Shown here one piece after another: positions 51,453 to 64,000 of a DNA stretch of 64,000 nucleotides. The notes beneath the pieces were generated by a model that was not told where the DNA came from, searched no databases, and saw only the letters and a program-made list of their open reading frames with translations. Location: NCBI GenBank assembly GCA_947462335.1, contig OX381704.1:28791955-28855954 (forward strand), read 5' to 3'. A program made the position numbers and the translations under genes. Positions within the stretch are counted from its first letter, which is position 1. Each line of letters starts with the position of its first letter. Origin of the DNA: Harmothoe impar. Lineage: Eukaryota > Annelida > Polychaeta > Phyllodocida > Polynoidae.

Positions 51453-53631
51453 GTAAGTTATTTGATACATTAAAAACAACACTCTATAATATACTGATTG
51501 CATACTGATTATCGGTGTGCTGAGTACAATAATATAGTATTGCAGTCCAAAGTGCCTAGTGATTTATCTAGAAAAATGTTGGATAATTATATCACAATAC
51601 AAAAAGCTGTCTTTAGATAAATCAAAATTGAAATGAAAGATTACCAAATAAAAACACTTGGAAGTATACGGGTAATTGAAGTGCTCTTCAACTAAGGGGT
51701 AAAATAATATTTTGGGCAGGGAAAACGTACATTCATGAGAGATCCATATCAAAGGTGAAAGTATTGACATGTTTTCTTTGTATTACATTACTAGTGGGAT
51801 GAGGTAAGTGTTGGTAATGTACCAGGAAACCACCCAGCTTCCCCTCTATGTCTAAAAGGTGGCCCAAAGTCAACTGCATTAAGCCTTTAGATAAGGCTTG
51901 GCATAACGTCCTTTTATTGCTGATTATACAATGTATTATAAGAAATTATGCATGCAATTTATCATTTACTTCTTTTTATTGTATCAAGGATGTGACTGAC
52001 TTTACCCAGTGTTATTGCCAATTCAATCTAAAGGATAACACGAACATAGCTGGGGTATATTGGCACTATATTGCGTCCTCATTATGGTTATAAGAAAAAT
52101 ACATGATCATGATGAGACTGAATTGGCAAACCTCCATTAGATAAGGTATACAGTGTTGCACTGGGTTCATCTGATGTTTGCGTCCCATACCAAATATATA
52201 TTAAAAGCATTGGGTACATTCTATATCTGTACAAGTATAAATTTCTAGATTTTATAGACCCCCTCCCCCGAAATGCACTTCGATATTCCTCACCTCTGTC
52301 ACAGTGTCAATGGTATAACGTATTGCCTGCTGGTCTATGTTATTGTAAATGTGTATTTACTACAGGTATGTCTATATATGTATTGCTGCACTCTCACTAT
52401 CACGCTGGAGTAAAAAGCTACAGCGATAGACTTGATGGAAAGGACATTTTTTAACACAGGGGCGCGGGGTGGTGCAAACTGGAAATAAATTGACGCATAC
52501 CCAGTAAACACAGCTACGTAGCTCAGACGTAAATCTACGTAAATTAGACATCTACGTCTGTAGAACGTAACTAAACCTTAACGTTTTGACGTTCATAAAC
52601 CTTGCAAAAAAACGTAGCACAAACCTTTGGTATGAAACACACCTAGACAAACCTCTGACCAACGTAGGATTTACGTAGAGTGTTTACTGGGTAGCTATAC
52701 GCTGAATTTTTGAGAAGTAGGTGACATCCCCCACCCTGGTGTTAGAAAGTGACTACTCCCTAAGGTTGCATGGTTAAATTCTACTCAACATTGTAAGTCT
52801 TTCCTGTCGCGTGTCGGTCGTAGGTATATTAAACCAGGGGCGGACCCAGGATTTCCAAAAAGCGGGATCCCCGGACTCCTGTATCTGCCCCTGGACCTAC
52901 TCCTGTTTAAATCAAATTCTTCCTCAAAACACGAGTATAAAATAGTTAATAGTGTGTTTCTAGTGATATTCTGAAAGATCTCGGTATGGTCGGACACACT
53001 TTTGATATTTCCGAAAAGGTTAATAAAAAATCGCCCATGTTATAAGGCCTTTACACACACCTTCAAAATGTACATTAAAACCCTGATGAAAATCCAGAAA
53101 CTATTTCCACGGTACATGTATATTACCAGCATGAAAAATACTAGTAAATACAAAGTTCTTATATAAGGTGGCATTTCCATTAGTCATTAAGTGCGATATT
53201 GCGAAAATCATTGAGATATGAGTAGATCAATTTCTTTTGGCACCGAACGATTGTTCAAATCAAAGCATGTTTGCATGTCAACCAACATCATGTGATACAC
53301 ATACATTCCTGGTAAATGTATAAAAGATAGCAGCTTGCTAGCATATAGATCTATGTAGTAACAATCTATAGATGCACTTTTATTACACAAAGTCTGAGAC
53401 ACCAACGTTATAACTTTCCGTAGGGGGCTTGATGAGACCATGTCCTAAAAGAGAATGATATAAACCCATATTCTTGCAAACTAGTTACATTGACATCACA
53501 GTATGAAGTATGTCTTAGAATGCCTGTGAACTTAACTAGAATTTATTTCTTTTATATCTATTATATCTATTATACATGTTCTTAATGTGCTGCATCCATT
53601 TGCTAACACTACTTCCTCTTGTCTATTTCAG
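51453..53631 (+). other. Plexin intron between the two exons
   Basis: 2.2 kb from GTAAGT to TATTTCAG. It contains a 196-bp MITE and otherwise AT-rich sequence with no other frame of note. Confidence 0.85.
52498..52693. mobile_element. 196-bp MITE with TACCCAGTAAACAC ends
   Basis: 14-bp perfect TIRs, TACCCAGTAAACAC and its inverse. The interior is rich in CTACGTA and ACGTA words, partly palindromic. TA at each end suggests a TA target duplication. Confidence 0.85.
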
Positions 53632-53817
53632 AAGGATATTCTACCTATCAATGACTCATTCTGTGGGCGGCCAGAGAATAAGGCCATCAATGGACGCTAC
53701 CCCCTGGAGACTGTAGCCAATATCACAACCCGTACCTTAGTAACTGCCATTAACGTTGTCACCTATGGATCAAGGACTATTGCTGTACTAGGGACCCACA
53801 ATGGATCTGTGCTCAAG
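53632..53817 (+). CDS. Plexin, second coding exon (sema domain continued)
   Basis: Acceptor CTATTTCAG, 62 codons in phase 0, donor AAG|GTAGGA. The product KDILPINDSFCGRPENKAIN, ending in RTIAVLGTHNGSVLK, matches the sema segment that follows the large exon in plexins (an FCG motif, then an LGT-x-x-G strand). The next exon (end of sema, PSI domain) was not found in the remaining 10 kb, so the gene continues beyond the window. Confidence 0.9.
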
Positions 53818-55080
53818 GTAGGAACCTCTTTGTTTCTGTGGTCATGATTAATTTTTCAGCACAATCAGCCAAGTCTCCAGACAATAGTTATGTTACTGAT
53901 AGGGGCAAGTAGTTCTAGGTGCATGCATACGTGAAAACATTATAAAATGGGACCCCCGGATGGTACCCTAAGTAGGGAGCTATCTTTCCCACACCATAAT
54001 AGAGGTTGGTAGATCGGTATATCTTACCTCTCTATTTAGGGCTTCCGCTTATATATATACCTCTATAATAACATTCCTGCATACCGTGTATTTACCATAT
54101 AGCTCTTGTCCGGAAACGGAAAAGGGAGGAGTCGAACAGGATGTGACCAGTTTACAAGTTTACGCGTTAGTGAACATAAACTGGGGTTCAGATTTCAACT
54201 GACAAAATACCAACTGATTCAGACCTCGCTGAATTCTACATCATATCTCCCATATGTACAGAGTGGGAAGGTAGGATAACATCTTTAGAGGAAGCTAAGA
54301 AGGTGGAGATATGGATTTGTCAGCCCTTGATTCCCATTTAGCGTAAGTCTCATGGATATAGCCAGTACTCAATGTCAAGTTTAAAGGCTCCAAGGTTTCA
54401 GATAGCGAAAGCTTGCAGGCCAAAGGATGAGTATAACGGTGGGCGACCACCCCGGAACTGACCAAAGGGTCAAGTGTTTACAAGTTTTGGTCTGGTTTCA
54501 GCTTTCACCACTGGTCATTTTCCTATAGATCATCCTTACCATCTTGCTACCTTGCCGTGCAGAGCGAAATAGTCCAGAGATGACACTGTCAGCATAATGC
54601 AGGGCCCCTGTAATATGAACTGATCGATGCTGCCTAGACATTGATATCCAGAGTACATCACACTAAATAGATGGCCAATTATATACTGGAACTTTCAGGA
54701 TGTGCTATGAATGTATGCACTTCTGCTTTACCAGTTTTGCTAGACCCAGTCGGTGAATGGAAACCGACATTTTGTTAAGGGGGGGGGGGGGGGGGGTTAA
54801 AGTACAATAAACGTCCACAACGTTTGTATCTGACAGGGTGTTGCTAGCAGCCATGTCCCTAGTGATCCTGTTGTACTATTGTAATACCCTTCCCTACTAA
54901 ACCTCTTAACGGTGTCAAATACCCCAGTCAGCCATCGTCCTGCCACTACGTTGTATGTACTAGTATTTACAAACACCCCTTGTTGCATTCCCATAGGAGG
55001 ATTACCCTCTGACCAAGTCTTTATAAATGGAAACACGGGTTTTCTAGTCCGCTAATGAATCACCGCCCATCTCCACCATA
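53818..55080 (+). other. Presumed plexin intron, no exon found
   Basis: Mostly AT-rich. A run of about 18 G ends near 54797. No exon with plausible plexin sequence was recognised. Confidence 0.5.
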
Positions 55081-55146
55081 TAAGGCCAAAAAAAAAAAAA
55101 GGTTTGTTTCCAGTAACATGCCCCAAGGGCATAGACCCGGCCGGTC

Positions 55147-55178
<32 letters not shown>

Positions 55179-55343
55179 GTTGTTGCTTTCCCGGAAGGCC
55201 AGTAATAAGTAGCTCTCGTTATAGGGCGATTAAGTTTCATATATATATTTTTTTTTTGAAGTACCTTATCTTTAGCTCAAATACTCCAATAGGCTAATAT
55301 GAACTATCGGAGGTCGGAATTTGAAAAAGATGGGGGGGCCTAA

Positions 55344-55435
55344 GGGAGTGTTCATTTATTAATTACAGGGGGGGTGGTGAGCTTTTTTGCTTAGAAGGGG
55401 CTGCATTTTTTACGCCCCCCCTCGGAAATTTTTAC
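55344..55435. mobile_element. MITE family 1, partial copy D
   Basis: It starts GGGAGTGTTCATTTATTA after TAA, runs into a G tract and C-rich interior, and lacks the right end. Confidence 0.65.
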
Positions 55436-55676
55436 GCTTTTATAATCCTATGCATGTCCTTAAGGGGGCCCAGCCAAACATGTAAGTAACTGGAACATCG
55501 TGCCACAACTTTTTTTTTTTTTTTTTTTTGGTTACTTTCCCGGAAGGCCAGTAATAAGGAGCTCTCGTTATAGGGCGACTTAGTTTCAGATTTCTTTGAC
55601 TCAATAACTCCAATAGGCTAATTTGAACTATTGGAGGTCGGAATTTGAAAAAGATGTGGGGGGGGGGGGGGGCTAA

Positions 55677-55790
55677 GGGAGTGTTACGGGGGGGGGGGGG
55701 TGAGATTTCGCGTAGAGGCGTGAAAAATCTTTACCCCCCCCTCGAGAGCGCGTAGAATTTTTCGCCCCCACCTTTGAACTATATGGATGT
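55677..55790. mobile_element. MITE family 1, partial copy E
   Basis: GGGAGTGTTA then a G run and TGAGATTTCGCGTAGAGG. It is interrupted by a stretch repeating GACATGG-type words (55795-55960) before interior-like sequence resumes near 55988. Confidence 0.6.
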
Positions 55791-56360
55791 GGACCACTAA
55801 ATTCGACATGGTGACATGGGCCCTTTTTGGCTTAGTGACATGCGACATGAGGAATATAAGAGATAATGACATGGGACATAGCCTTTTCTTAAAATCAACA
55901 TGGTGACATGGACATTTATTATAATCGACAGGGCGACATGGTCATTTCTTTAAAACCACAGGGAAAATCGGGACCCCCCATCCACACCCCAACTATAGTA
56001 ACGCGTGGGCTTTTTTGCTTAAAAGGGGCTGCATTTTTTACGCCCCCCCTCGGAAATTTTTGCGCTTTTGTAATCCTAAGCATGTCCTTAAGGGGGCCCA
56101 GCCAAACATGTAAGTACCTGGAACATCGTGCCGCAACTTCTCTCTTTTCTTTTTTAACAATTCTGGCCATCCAATTTTTGGGGGGAAAACTGATAATATT
56201 ACATTTTTTGCTCTAAAATCCTTAATAATTGTCCGAATTACAAGCCGTAAAAAACGGCGTGTAGCCCCAAAAAAAAAAAAAAAAAAAAAAAATAGCCAAT
56301 CCTGCTTGGGTAGACCCGGTCGGGTGACTGGAAACAAACCTTTTTTTTTTTTTGGCCTAA

Positions 56361-58884
56361 CCTCCCCATGGTATTAAACATCTATGGTCAGGAGACCCAA
56401 GGGATTGATCCCTGGGCGGGAACATCCCCATAGGGTGATGATGTTGGAAGAGGTCAGCTCAGCTCTTGTATATAAAATCTATTCTAAGCCTTTCTAATTT
56501 TTGCATCAAACTGATACTGAATGGTACGTGTTATTTTCATTCAGGGCATGGCAAGCAGTTTCGAAGTAGGGTAGGCAGGGAGGTACGGAGGGGGTCTCAG
56601 ACCCTTTTTTTAAATCCCTTTTCCCATGACATTTTAGGTTTGGTCTTTTTGTCGGAGGGGGGAGGTGTATGGGGATGGACCCCTAATATCGTCTCTCACT
56701 GTGCCTTGAATACTAAGATGCTTTGTCTGTCGTCACCAAGACCCGCGATAAAATGTGTCATTACCCACTATTAACTACCGATAGGTCTTAGTAGAAAACT
56801 GTGTCTAATACTTTCTAGAGCAGCTCAGTGGAGTCGGTCGGTATCCGTCTCCTGATTGTAGAGGGGCAGAGAAATGAGGACAGTGTTTGGGGCCCACATC
56901 AGTGAATGGCTTGTGAGTCGTGAGACCCGTGGGAAAAGAGCAGCTCACTCATCTGAGCAGCTCCTCAAGACTGCAACTCCACTCTCCTGACAGCGCTTTA
57001 CCCAGGTTTACCACACACTAGCAGCATTAGTGCCGTTTTATAGTACAAGTATATAGAGGTGCTTTTGGAAGCAGAATAATGATATCCATATAGGGCTGCC
57101 ATTCCGGTCATACATAAGGGACATTATAGTGGATTTTTACAAAGATTGGACAGCAATTACTGTAGCTCACAACCCAACCCTTATCTCATTCCTGTGGTCA
57201 GTGTTAATTAAGGGCGTCTACTAGCCTGGTGATACCATGATACCCTAACCACCACATACCATGGTCAACGATAAGCCGACGACTACTGACCGCCAAGAGC
57301 CTACCCCCGGCTTACTCCTACCATGGATCCCTTACAGAAGTGTATACATGTAGTAGCAACATGGCAGCGAGAAACGCCTCACGTGAGTAGCTTGTCCAGG
57401 GTCGCCGAGCTGCGCCGTGCAGCACCCCCAGACATGCTTAGGCCAAGCAAAAAAATATAAAGGAAGGCGTGTTTCAGGCAAGATGATACCAAGATGGTCC
57501 TGAGAATCGGGGTAGGGAGACCAAGAATTTGTTATGAATGTTAAAACAAAAACTCCCCAAAAGCATACCAAAAGCAGGGAAAACTGCTAGGGTTAGCCCT
57601 ATATTGAATCTAGGGTCGGGTTGCCTGAAACACTTTTTTTTGGCCTGTCGGCGTGCGTGCGTGCGTGCGTGCGGCTGACGAGCAACTCGTTCAGCAGCTG
57701 ATGGTAGAGATGGTTGTGTACCACAACACGCAGCGTGTTAGGTGGGAGATGGTGAGGAGAGCCTCAACAAAACAACCAGGCCCCTCTCTGCCAACATGCA
57801 GGAACCAATAATAGCAGACAAGAGGCTTCAGGACACACCATGGCATAGCTCACCAGCATGTCAGCTGGCGTAATGACGTTACTATATAAAGGGCATTTCT
57901 TGTCCATTCAGGAAACCCCCGCGCAGCTTTCCCTCGCCATGCATCACTGATGACCCACACAAAATGAGCAGCCCCAACCCCAAGGGTTATAATGCACACT
58001 CATTATGGCAGTATGGCATTCCTGTTGGCATTCTCGTTTTCTGCAGTTTTCTTGGCATTGTCCCTTGTTCTAGTCAGCTGAGCTAGATTTCTTACAGGTG
58101 ATACATGTCTCATTGCTTGTCAGTTGTTTTCGGTAATAACTGCCCCTGTAAGGCTGTTGATATGGTCCATCACTACTGGACGTTTGCTGTCTGGGACTTA
58201 CTTGCCACAAGGGAATTCCCCACCATCCCCCTCCCCCTAACAGCTCTTCCACTACACATTGAAACCCAGACATACTCATTGATCTAGGCTGTCGTCACAG
58301 TCACCCCCAGTGAGGAAACACATTTGCTTATGGGACCTTATGCTATGATCAACTCATGTAACAGTCTGCTTCATTGTCGGCATGGTAATCTTTGGAGGAG
58401 GAAGGAGTTTCATTTCATTGGGCGGGGTGAGAGAAAAGGCGATAGTGCCATGTGAATGACATTAGAGATTCAGTCTCCCCATTTTCCTACACGAACTTCC
58501 CTACCACACTGGTTCCTTGTGCATGGGAAAGTGGAGCAAGGAGGGTGGAGGTGAGGGAGTGACAGAGAGGTTAAAGGGGTGAAGGTAAGGCAGGGGAGGG
58601 GGTATGGAGCTGCCTGCTGTCGCCATCTAGCGGCTGTCGGAGGGTACCACGATCACGTGGGGAACACATGTCAACATGGCGGCCGGTAGGTCAGCCGCAA
58701 GGTCTGCTGGGACAGGAAGACATAGCGCGCCTAGCGGGACTGGAGAAGTCCCTTATGCCCTCCTTGGAGGGCACCTTAGAGATAGCTAGAGATGGGAAGA
58801 AAATACCCGGGGGGAAAATACTCAATGCTGACATGTTGATGTGTAGTATAGAGCAAGTATATACTATGGCTCTAGACCCCCTAA
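56361..58884. other. No gene seen
   Basis: AT/GC-mixed sequence. It holds a TGCG microsatellite at 57651-57673 and a short stretch with a YY1-like CAACATGGCGGC at 58673-58684 and CGCCATCTAGCGG nearby. No coding frame is convincing. It may be plexin intron. Confidence 0.45.
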
Positions 58885-59218
58885 GGGAGTGTTCATTTAT
58901 TAATTACAGGGGGGGGGGGTGGTGAGATTTCGCGCGGAGGGGCGAACATTTTTCACGCCCCCACCCCTCGAGAGTGCGTGGAACGTTTCGTGCCCCCCCC
59001 CCCCTCGCCGAAGGTGGCGAAAATTTTTCGCCCCCCCCCCCTTTGAACTATAGTAACACGCGTTTTTTTTTGCTAAAAAGGGGCTTACATTTTTACGCCC
59101 CCCCCCCTCGAGAGGGGGCAGAATTTTTTGCGCCCCCTCCTCAGGAGGGGTCGGAAATTTTTACGCCCCCCCCCCCCAAACCCACCACCCCCCCTGTAAA
59201 TAATAAATGAACACTCCC
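58885..59218. mobile_element. MITE family 1, copy C
   Basis: 334 bp between GGGAGTGTTCATTTATTA and its inverse AATAAATGAACACTCCC, with G-run/C-run inner borders and the same interior words as copy B (TTGAACTATAGTAACRCGCG, AAAAGGGGCTTA). It is the best-preserved copy with that of 27380. Confidence 0.88.
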
Positions 59219-62200
59219 AAAAATCGACAGGGTCACAGTGAAAATTCGGGGCTTGTTGACATGGGACATGAGCATTGGATTTTCTGAATTCTTAAAATGG
59301 ACAGGGTGATATGACCATTTCTATAATCGACAGGGGGCATGGATATGTTGCCGCTTTAGTGACATGTGACATGGGCATGCTCTTGAAATCGACAGGGTGA
59401 CATGGCTATTTCTTAAAATCGACATGGGGACCCCCATCTATACCCCCTACACTACGAGCCGGACGTAGGCAAGTGGATGGTTTGGTGGTGGAGTGGATAT
59501 ATAAAAATATATGAGAGAGGGTGAGCAATGGTATCTACATTCATCTGCCTCATATATATATTTTCAGTGAGGCAGATGCAGGGGCGAAGAGGTGTGTAAA
59601 CACAGAGGTGGGCATGTTGTTCTTATTAAAGGTGGAGTAGGTCTATTCTGTACTGCAAACAAACATCACAAAGCTACACAATACCCCACAAACCGTTCCC
59701 ATGGAAACAGCCGTTCCCAGGGCTCCCCATACAGTTCCTGCCCACCATGCCATAACCCTCAGGCCCCCAAGACACCCCCAGTGACCATACCAGCCCCTGG
59801 GAGGGCGCTATAGGTGACCACAACAATTACCCTTTTGGGTCAGTGACCTTGACCTCAACGTGATTTGCCGTGATGCTGAGCGTTTTGCCAATGTTTGACT
59901 CTGTGTCCGAGCAAGGTACTCTCTATGACACCTCCACCAAAGCTGACATTCCAATAGAAACCCTACCCTGGTAATTTCAAATGTACAACTGCCAAATCTC
60001 ACCCATGTTGTTCTGAACATCACTCCAGCATACCTATCAATATATCACACTTCACAGCAGGTCCAAGACACAGTGAGCATGTATATGTATACAGTTTTAG
60101 TAATAATTTGGGACAAATTGAGGAGGTTGCCGTTGAGATAACCAGTTCTGGATTTGTTTAAATGATGAGGAATCTGGTTATTTATGAGTGGATGCCCTCG
60201 GCTATTCAGAATTAACCCCCTCCCATGCACATGACGGTCGCCTGGGATAGCCAGTATAATTATTTTCCAATTGGACAAATTGCTGGGACAGCCTCACCTG
60301 CCCCCGGGCCCAGAGCGGGGCAGAGCAGCCCCTCCGCCAGACGGCGTGGTCGGCGGTGCGTGGCGCGCGCGGCTACGGGCACCCGGCCGCCGGGCAAATC
60401 GTCGATTACCCCGCCTCCTTATTTAGTGTGATGATGGCCAATATATTAAACTGCATTTAGAGTCGCGACCTGCAGTAGTCACTGCCTCAGCACTCATTGT
60501 ATGTATAATGGGGGAAATCAGAATTAATTTTGGTGTATTATCACAAGTAGCAGCTATGGATGGACAATATTACAGTCTATATGAAACGCTTGGGCGTGGC
60601 AGGCAGGCAGCATTATGACATTGACCGCACCACAAAACAAATGTTACTCTCACTCCATGTCTATGCGGTGTCGGAGGTACAAGAACCATTGCTTCAGTAA
60701 AATTTACTGATAACCATTGTTCATTTAATGTGTAGGATCTTCAGCTCATGTTATGATTCGATCACCCTAGATACGATCATCCGTGGCCCACCATTACTTG
60801 TGAAAAACTTGAGAAAGTCTCTTCTGCATTATAATCAATGGGACGTTAAACTACCTAAACAAACAAATAATCCAATAAAATACCCTGGTTGTGGCTACAA
60901 AGTATAGCTGCCATCACATCCAGACTACATTTTTGTATATACTATAAGCCTATATATACATGGGATGGTATATACATGAATGTGCCAGTAGTTAGCATTA
61001 TATTAAGAGACTAATAAGGGAGGGCGTCATGCATGTATTTGATTATATCTCGGAGGTCAGAGACAGCTATTAGTGGAGTGGTAATTGCCTTAAACTGACA
61101 CACATTCCCCTCAAATTGACCCTAGGTCTCGGCCAAACTCAATCACTTCACTATACAGATGCCACATCCTTCTTGGAACCTCTGGGGCCGGTATATAGGT
61201 TACTCAAGTTATGTATGAAATGTAAATGTTCATTCTTTATAAATTATAGCAATAATTTCTCCGTATGAGCGACCATGTTGGTTCTGAGTTGGTTGTCGTG
61301 AGACTTCGGCAGTTCCCTCCCTGTACATCGCTATACATATCAGTTGCGACAGCCCGTACTTTCCAATTTTTAGACAGCCCCTCATTTTAAACTTTCCATC
61401 ATTTTTACTTTCTTCGACGCTGTCATAGCAACAGCTCTTCGGGGTCGTGATCGCAGTTTGGATCCAACAGTCCCCCCCCCCCCATTCCGGTCTCAGCTCT
61501 GAGGATGGGTCTGCTGAAACCCAGCTTCCGGTTTCCTCTTGTAGCCAATGACAGGCGTCGAGAGAAGCGAGTGTGGGAGGAAAGTGTTGTGTGATTAGTT
61601 GTCAGTGACTATGTGGGCTAGATGCAAGTTCTAGAGAAAAATTACCATCACCTACCAGACATACAAATTGGGGTCGATGGATTTGGGGGAGGGGGGGGGG
61701 CAAAAAAAGGGATCCTTCTTGAGGGGGGGGGGCAAAAAATGTCACCCTTTTTACCGACAAATGTATTTCAATGAAGGTGGAAACATTTGAAACAGTTTGT
61801 TTTATCGGTATTAATGTACAGGTACATTGTACCACAATTTACCACTGTGCAGATGGCAACACATTCCGGGGGCGTCCGTTGACGTAAGTAAGCACGTGAC
61901 AAATCACGCGTGGCAATGACGTGACGTAGACTTCTCCGCAAAACTACATGTGGGCCCCTAACAGACCACATATAAATACCCGTATGGGCGACAGCAGCCC
62001 CTAAAACTTGGTAATAAAGGGGGTAAAATAATGGGGTGGGGAACAGTTTGCTGGTTACCATAGCCACCACCATGGAGTTAGCACTGGTATGGGATATACA
62101 TGCGGGCGCTGGGATAGGGGATGTGTTCACTAAAGACAAATTGATGTTATTATCACCGTTAAATTGGTGTTGTATGACTGGTCTGACAGAACGTGATTTG

Positions 62201-64000
62201 ACAGCTTATTGATAAGTGTAATAAGTATAGGTCCACATTCACAGGGACCACAAATGGCAGATGTAATGATGCTATCAATAACAATTGCATTACTGGGATG
62301 AAGTTATCAGAGAAACAATGGGAGTGCTGATGGCAATATAAAACTTACATTTCGATTCTCTCCTTAGTACCGAAAATACTTTTGTAACTCTATCATTTAG
62401 TTTAAATATAGTGTACCGTGTAAAGCATATCCGAACACCAGTGTAATTAGAGTTTTTATTCTGTACGATCAATGAGTATAGAGAAGTATACTCTATACTC
62501 ATTGATACGATGGACAGGGTGACATTCTCTCCCTTCAACCCTTTGGATCCCTTGGCCGTCCCTGGGACATTTTCTAATAGAGAGGTTAGAGGCATTCATG
62601 ATCGATGCAATTGCGTCCTATTACCACCCAGCAAATTAGTTCCAGATTGTTTCACCCTGTTTTACCCCTGGAACTGTGTGCTCATTTCGTGCATTTTGTG
62701 TGACATGTATACCATGTAACAGACTCACACACACTGACACAGTGTTCCATGGAACAGATTCACACAGTTCTGACAGATTTTTAAAAAGCTTATTCACACC
62801 AAATGACAAAATATATAATGCCCTAAACCAAAATGTTTAGTCATGTATTTTTAGTTTCATTATGAATTACTAAAATATAGGAAATACTGTAATACTTTTT
62901 ACAACCAGCAGTATCTGACATAGATAGTCATAGCACACTATTCGTGTGTGTGCTGCTGGTTTGTACAAACTCATTCGATCAGGTTCCTAGCATTTCAACA
63001 TAGGGCTGATGAATATATGTACCATTATAACCATCAACATTTGAGTTCACATGAGCAGCAGGAGATAGCCAGGCTTTTATCCAAACATGATGACCAGAGG
63101 AAAGGTGTCTAGCATCTGGACCTCTTAATGCTGCTTTCATTAAAATGATATGGCATCTATTTATATACATAATGAATGTTAATAGAAGGACAGGTGCATT
63201 GTCTGATTCACAATACATTGGGACCCTGTTTAGATACTTATAGCTAAAGAAAATCATTCTCTTTAATCAGGAAAAGGGGTACAATCAACTTTGATGACAC
63301 CTGGTGTCACACATAACAGGTATTTGTGTGATGCAGTGTCACCTAGTTTCCCTTCTGGCACACACTCACACATCTTCAAACATAACCATTATCACTTTGT
63401 CAGGTTGGAATAGTGCATGGTTTTGACACCAGGTGTCATCTTTATTGTTCCTTGTTATTCTCATGGGTGAAACGGAATCATTTTCATTGTTTACAACCAT
63501 AATTACATGTTGTCAATGCAACTTAGACCTAGCTATACACCTCTAATTCTATCAAGTTCCATTAGTGATTGAAAAACACACCATATGATTTGATTAAAGC
63601 GGCATTAAGAGGGACAGACCACAGACCCCTTTCCTCTGGTAATCTTGTTTGTATAAAGGTCTGACCTTTTGTTACATGTGTATACAGCTGATAATTGGCA
63701 TGAATTGTACACAACTTCATCAGGCCTACACCACCATGGTAGGAATCTTGTTGGATGAGATGGTATGCCCATATACAGCAGGGAGTGCACTAACAGATTT
63801 CTGCCATGATGCCCTATGCCAACTTTTAAATATAATGAGTATTACAAACTAAACAGACTTTCCTTTCTTTTTCAAAAAAATCAAAAAAGTGAAACAATAT
63901 GGTTGGATGATGCCATGGTACATGATGCTGTGTGAATATGTGTGAATTTGTGTGAATATGTGTGAGTATGTGCCACTTCTTGTCCTATGGGGTATGGTGT
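59219..64000. other. No gene seen; scattered simple structures
   Basis: 59220-59435 repeats GACAGGGTGACATGG-like words, as at 55795-55960. 60285-60412 is a GC/CpG-rich patch. 61680-61735 has G runs. 63938-63975 repeats TGTGTGAATATG. No tRNA, rRNA or plexin exon was recognised. Confidence 0.45.
62468..62506. repeat. Perfect 16-bp inverted repeat hairpin
   Basis: ATCAATGAGTATAGAG (62468-62483) and its exact inverse (62491-62506) around a 7-base AAGTATA loop. No U-run follows, and its role is unknown. Confidence 0.9.

Larger units (their letters stand above)
55081..56360. mobile_element. 1.27-kb composite element with GGCCAAAA ends, TAA duplication
   Basis: GGCCA(n)GGTTTGTTTCCAGT at 55084 and its inverse ACTGGAAACAAACCT(n)GGCC ending at 56357 are about 30-bp TIRs. 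TAA flanks both (55081-55083, 56358-56360), as for PIF/Harbinger. Inside, a block including TTCCCGGAAGGCCAGTAATA is present at about 55187 and again at about 55546, and AAGGGGGCCCAGCCAAACAT at about 55463 and 56090. Family 1 MITE pieces at 55344 and 55677 lie within it, so it is nested and internally duplicated. Confidence 0.75.

Noticed and set aside
58668..58925. 85-residue plus frame near a YY1-like motif
   Set aside because: It runs into a MITE and has no recognised domain; the motif alone does not establish a promoter.
58974..59210. Pro-rich protein frame; likewise 21629-22024 and 27334-27612
   Set aside because: All lie in family 1 MITE copies, where C runs read as proline.
60225..60431. 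Short GC-rich frame as a gene or plexin exon
   Set aside because: There is no plexin-like sequence, no convincing acceptor/donor pair and no recognised domain; it is noted only as a CpG-rich patch.

Overview
This is eukaryotic DNA from a marine-type bilaterian invertebrate. It has intron-split genes with GT-AG junctions, a plexin gene and an MDM1 gene, and very dense transposons (LTR, DIRS/Ngaro, LINE, TA- and TAA-type MITEs). There are no bacterial operons and no CRISPR array. I cannot name the species from sequence alone.

Layout. 1-825: truncated DIRS-type tyrosine recombinase. About 905-6775: a 27-bp-period minisatellite containing a near-identical 2,389-bp tandem duplication. 6776-9291: dispersed repeats and no convincing gene. 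9292-26969 (minus): a nearly complete MDM1 gene (microtubule/centriole protein), whose 15 coding exons I could place by splice sites, reading phase and homology; exon 1 encodes only MPVRFE. Its roughly 6.9-kb intron 1 holds several MITEs and a 5'-truncated LINE in the opposite orientation. 27814-29325: a large foldback (inverted repeat) carrying tRNA-like modules. 29494-34878 (minus): a complete-looking DIRS/Ngaro-type element with gag-like, RT/RNase H and tyrosine recombinase ORFs, bounded by 59-bp direct repeats. 35905-44868 (plus): an intact Ty3/gypsy element with identical 489-bp LTRs, gag, pol and an env-like third ORF. 44869-50234: intergenic DNA with two TIR elements. 50235-53817 (plus): two coding exons of a plexin that continues beyond the window. 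53818-64000: plexin intron and/or intergenic DNA crowded with MITEs and simple repeats.

How the parts relate. The two host genes are unrelated; they are simply neighbours about 23 kb apart, transcribed divergently (MDM1 leftward, plexin rightward) and separated by the foldback and two large retroelements. The retroelements use different ways of linking gag to pol: a -1 slippery heptamer directly on the gag stop (gypsy), a single in-frame UGA (Ngaro-type), and a single in-frame UAG (LINE ORF1/ORF2).

Most noteworthy: (1) the Ngaro-type element's terminal repeats contain a two-arm, short-spacer palindrome of the kind tyrosine recombinases bind, and 13-bp direct repeats flank the element; (2) the gypsy/env element looks very young and intact; (3) one foldback arm preserves the exact empty site of a TA-flanked MITE inserted in the other arm; (4) a minisatellite with 9-codon periodicity open on both strands, plus its fresh 2.4-kb duplication; (5) a hammerhead-like core in an MDM1 intron.
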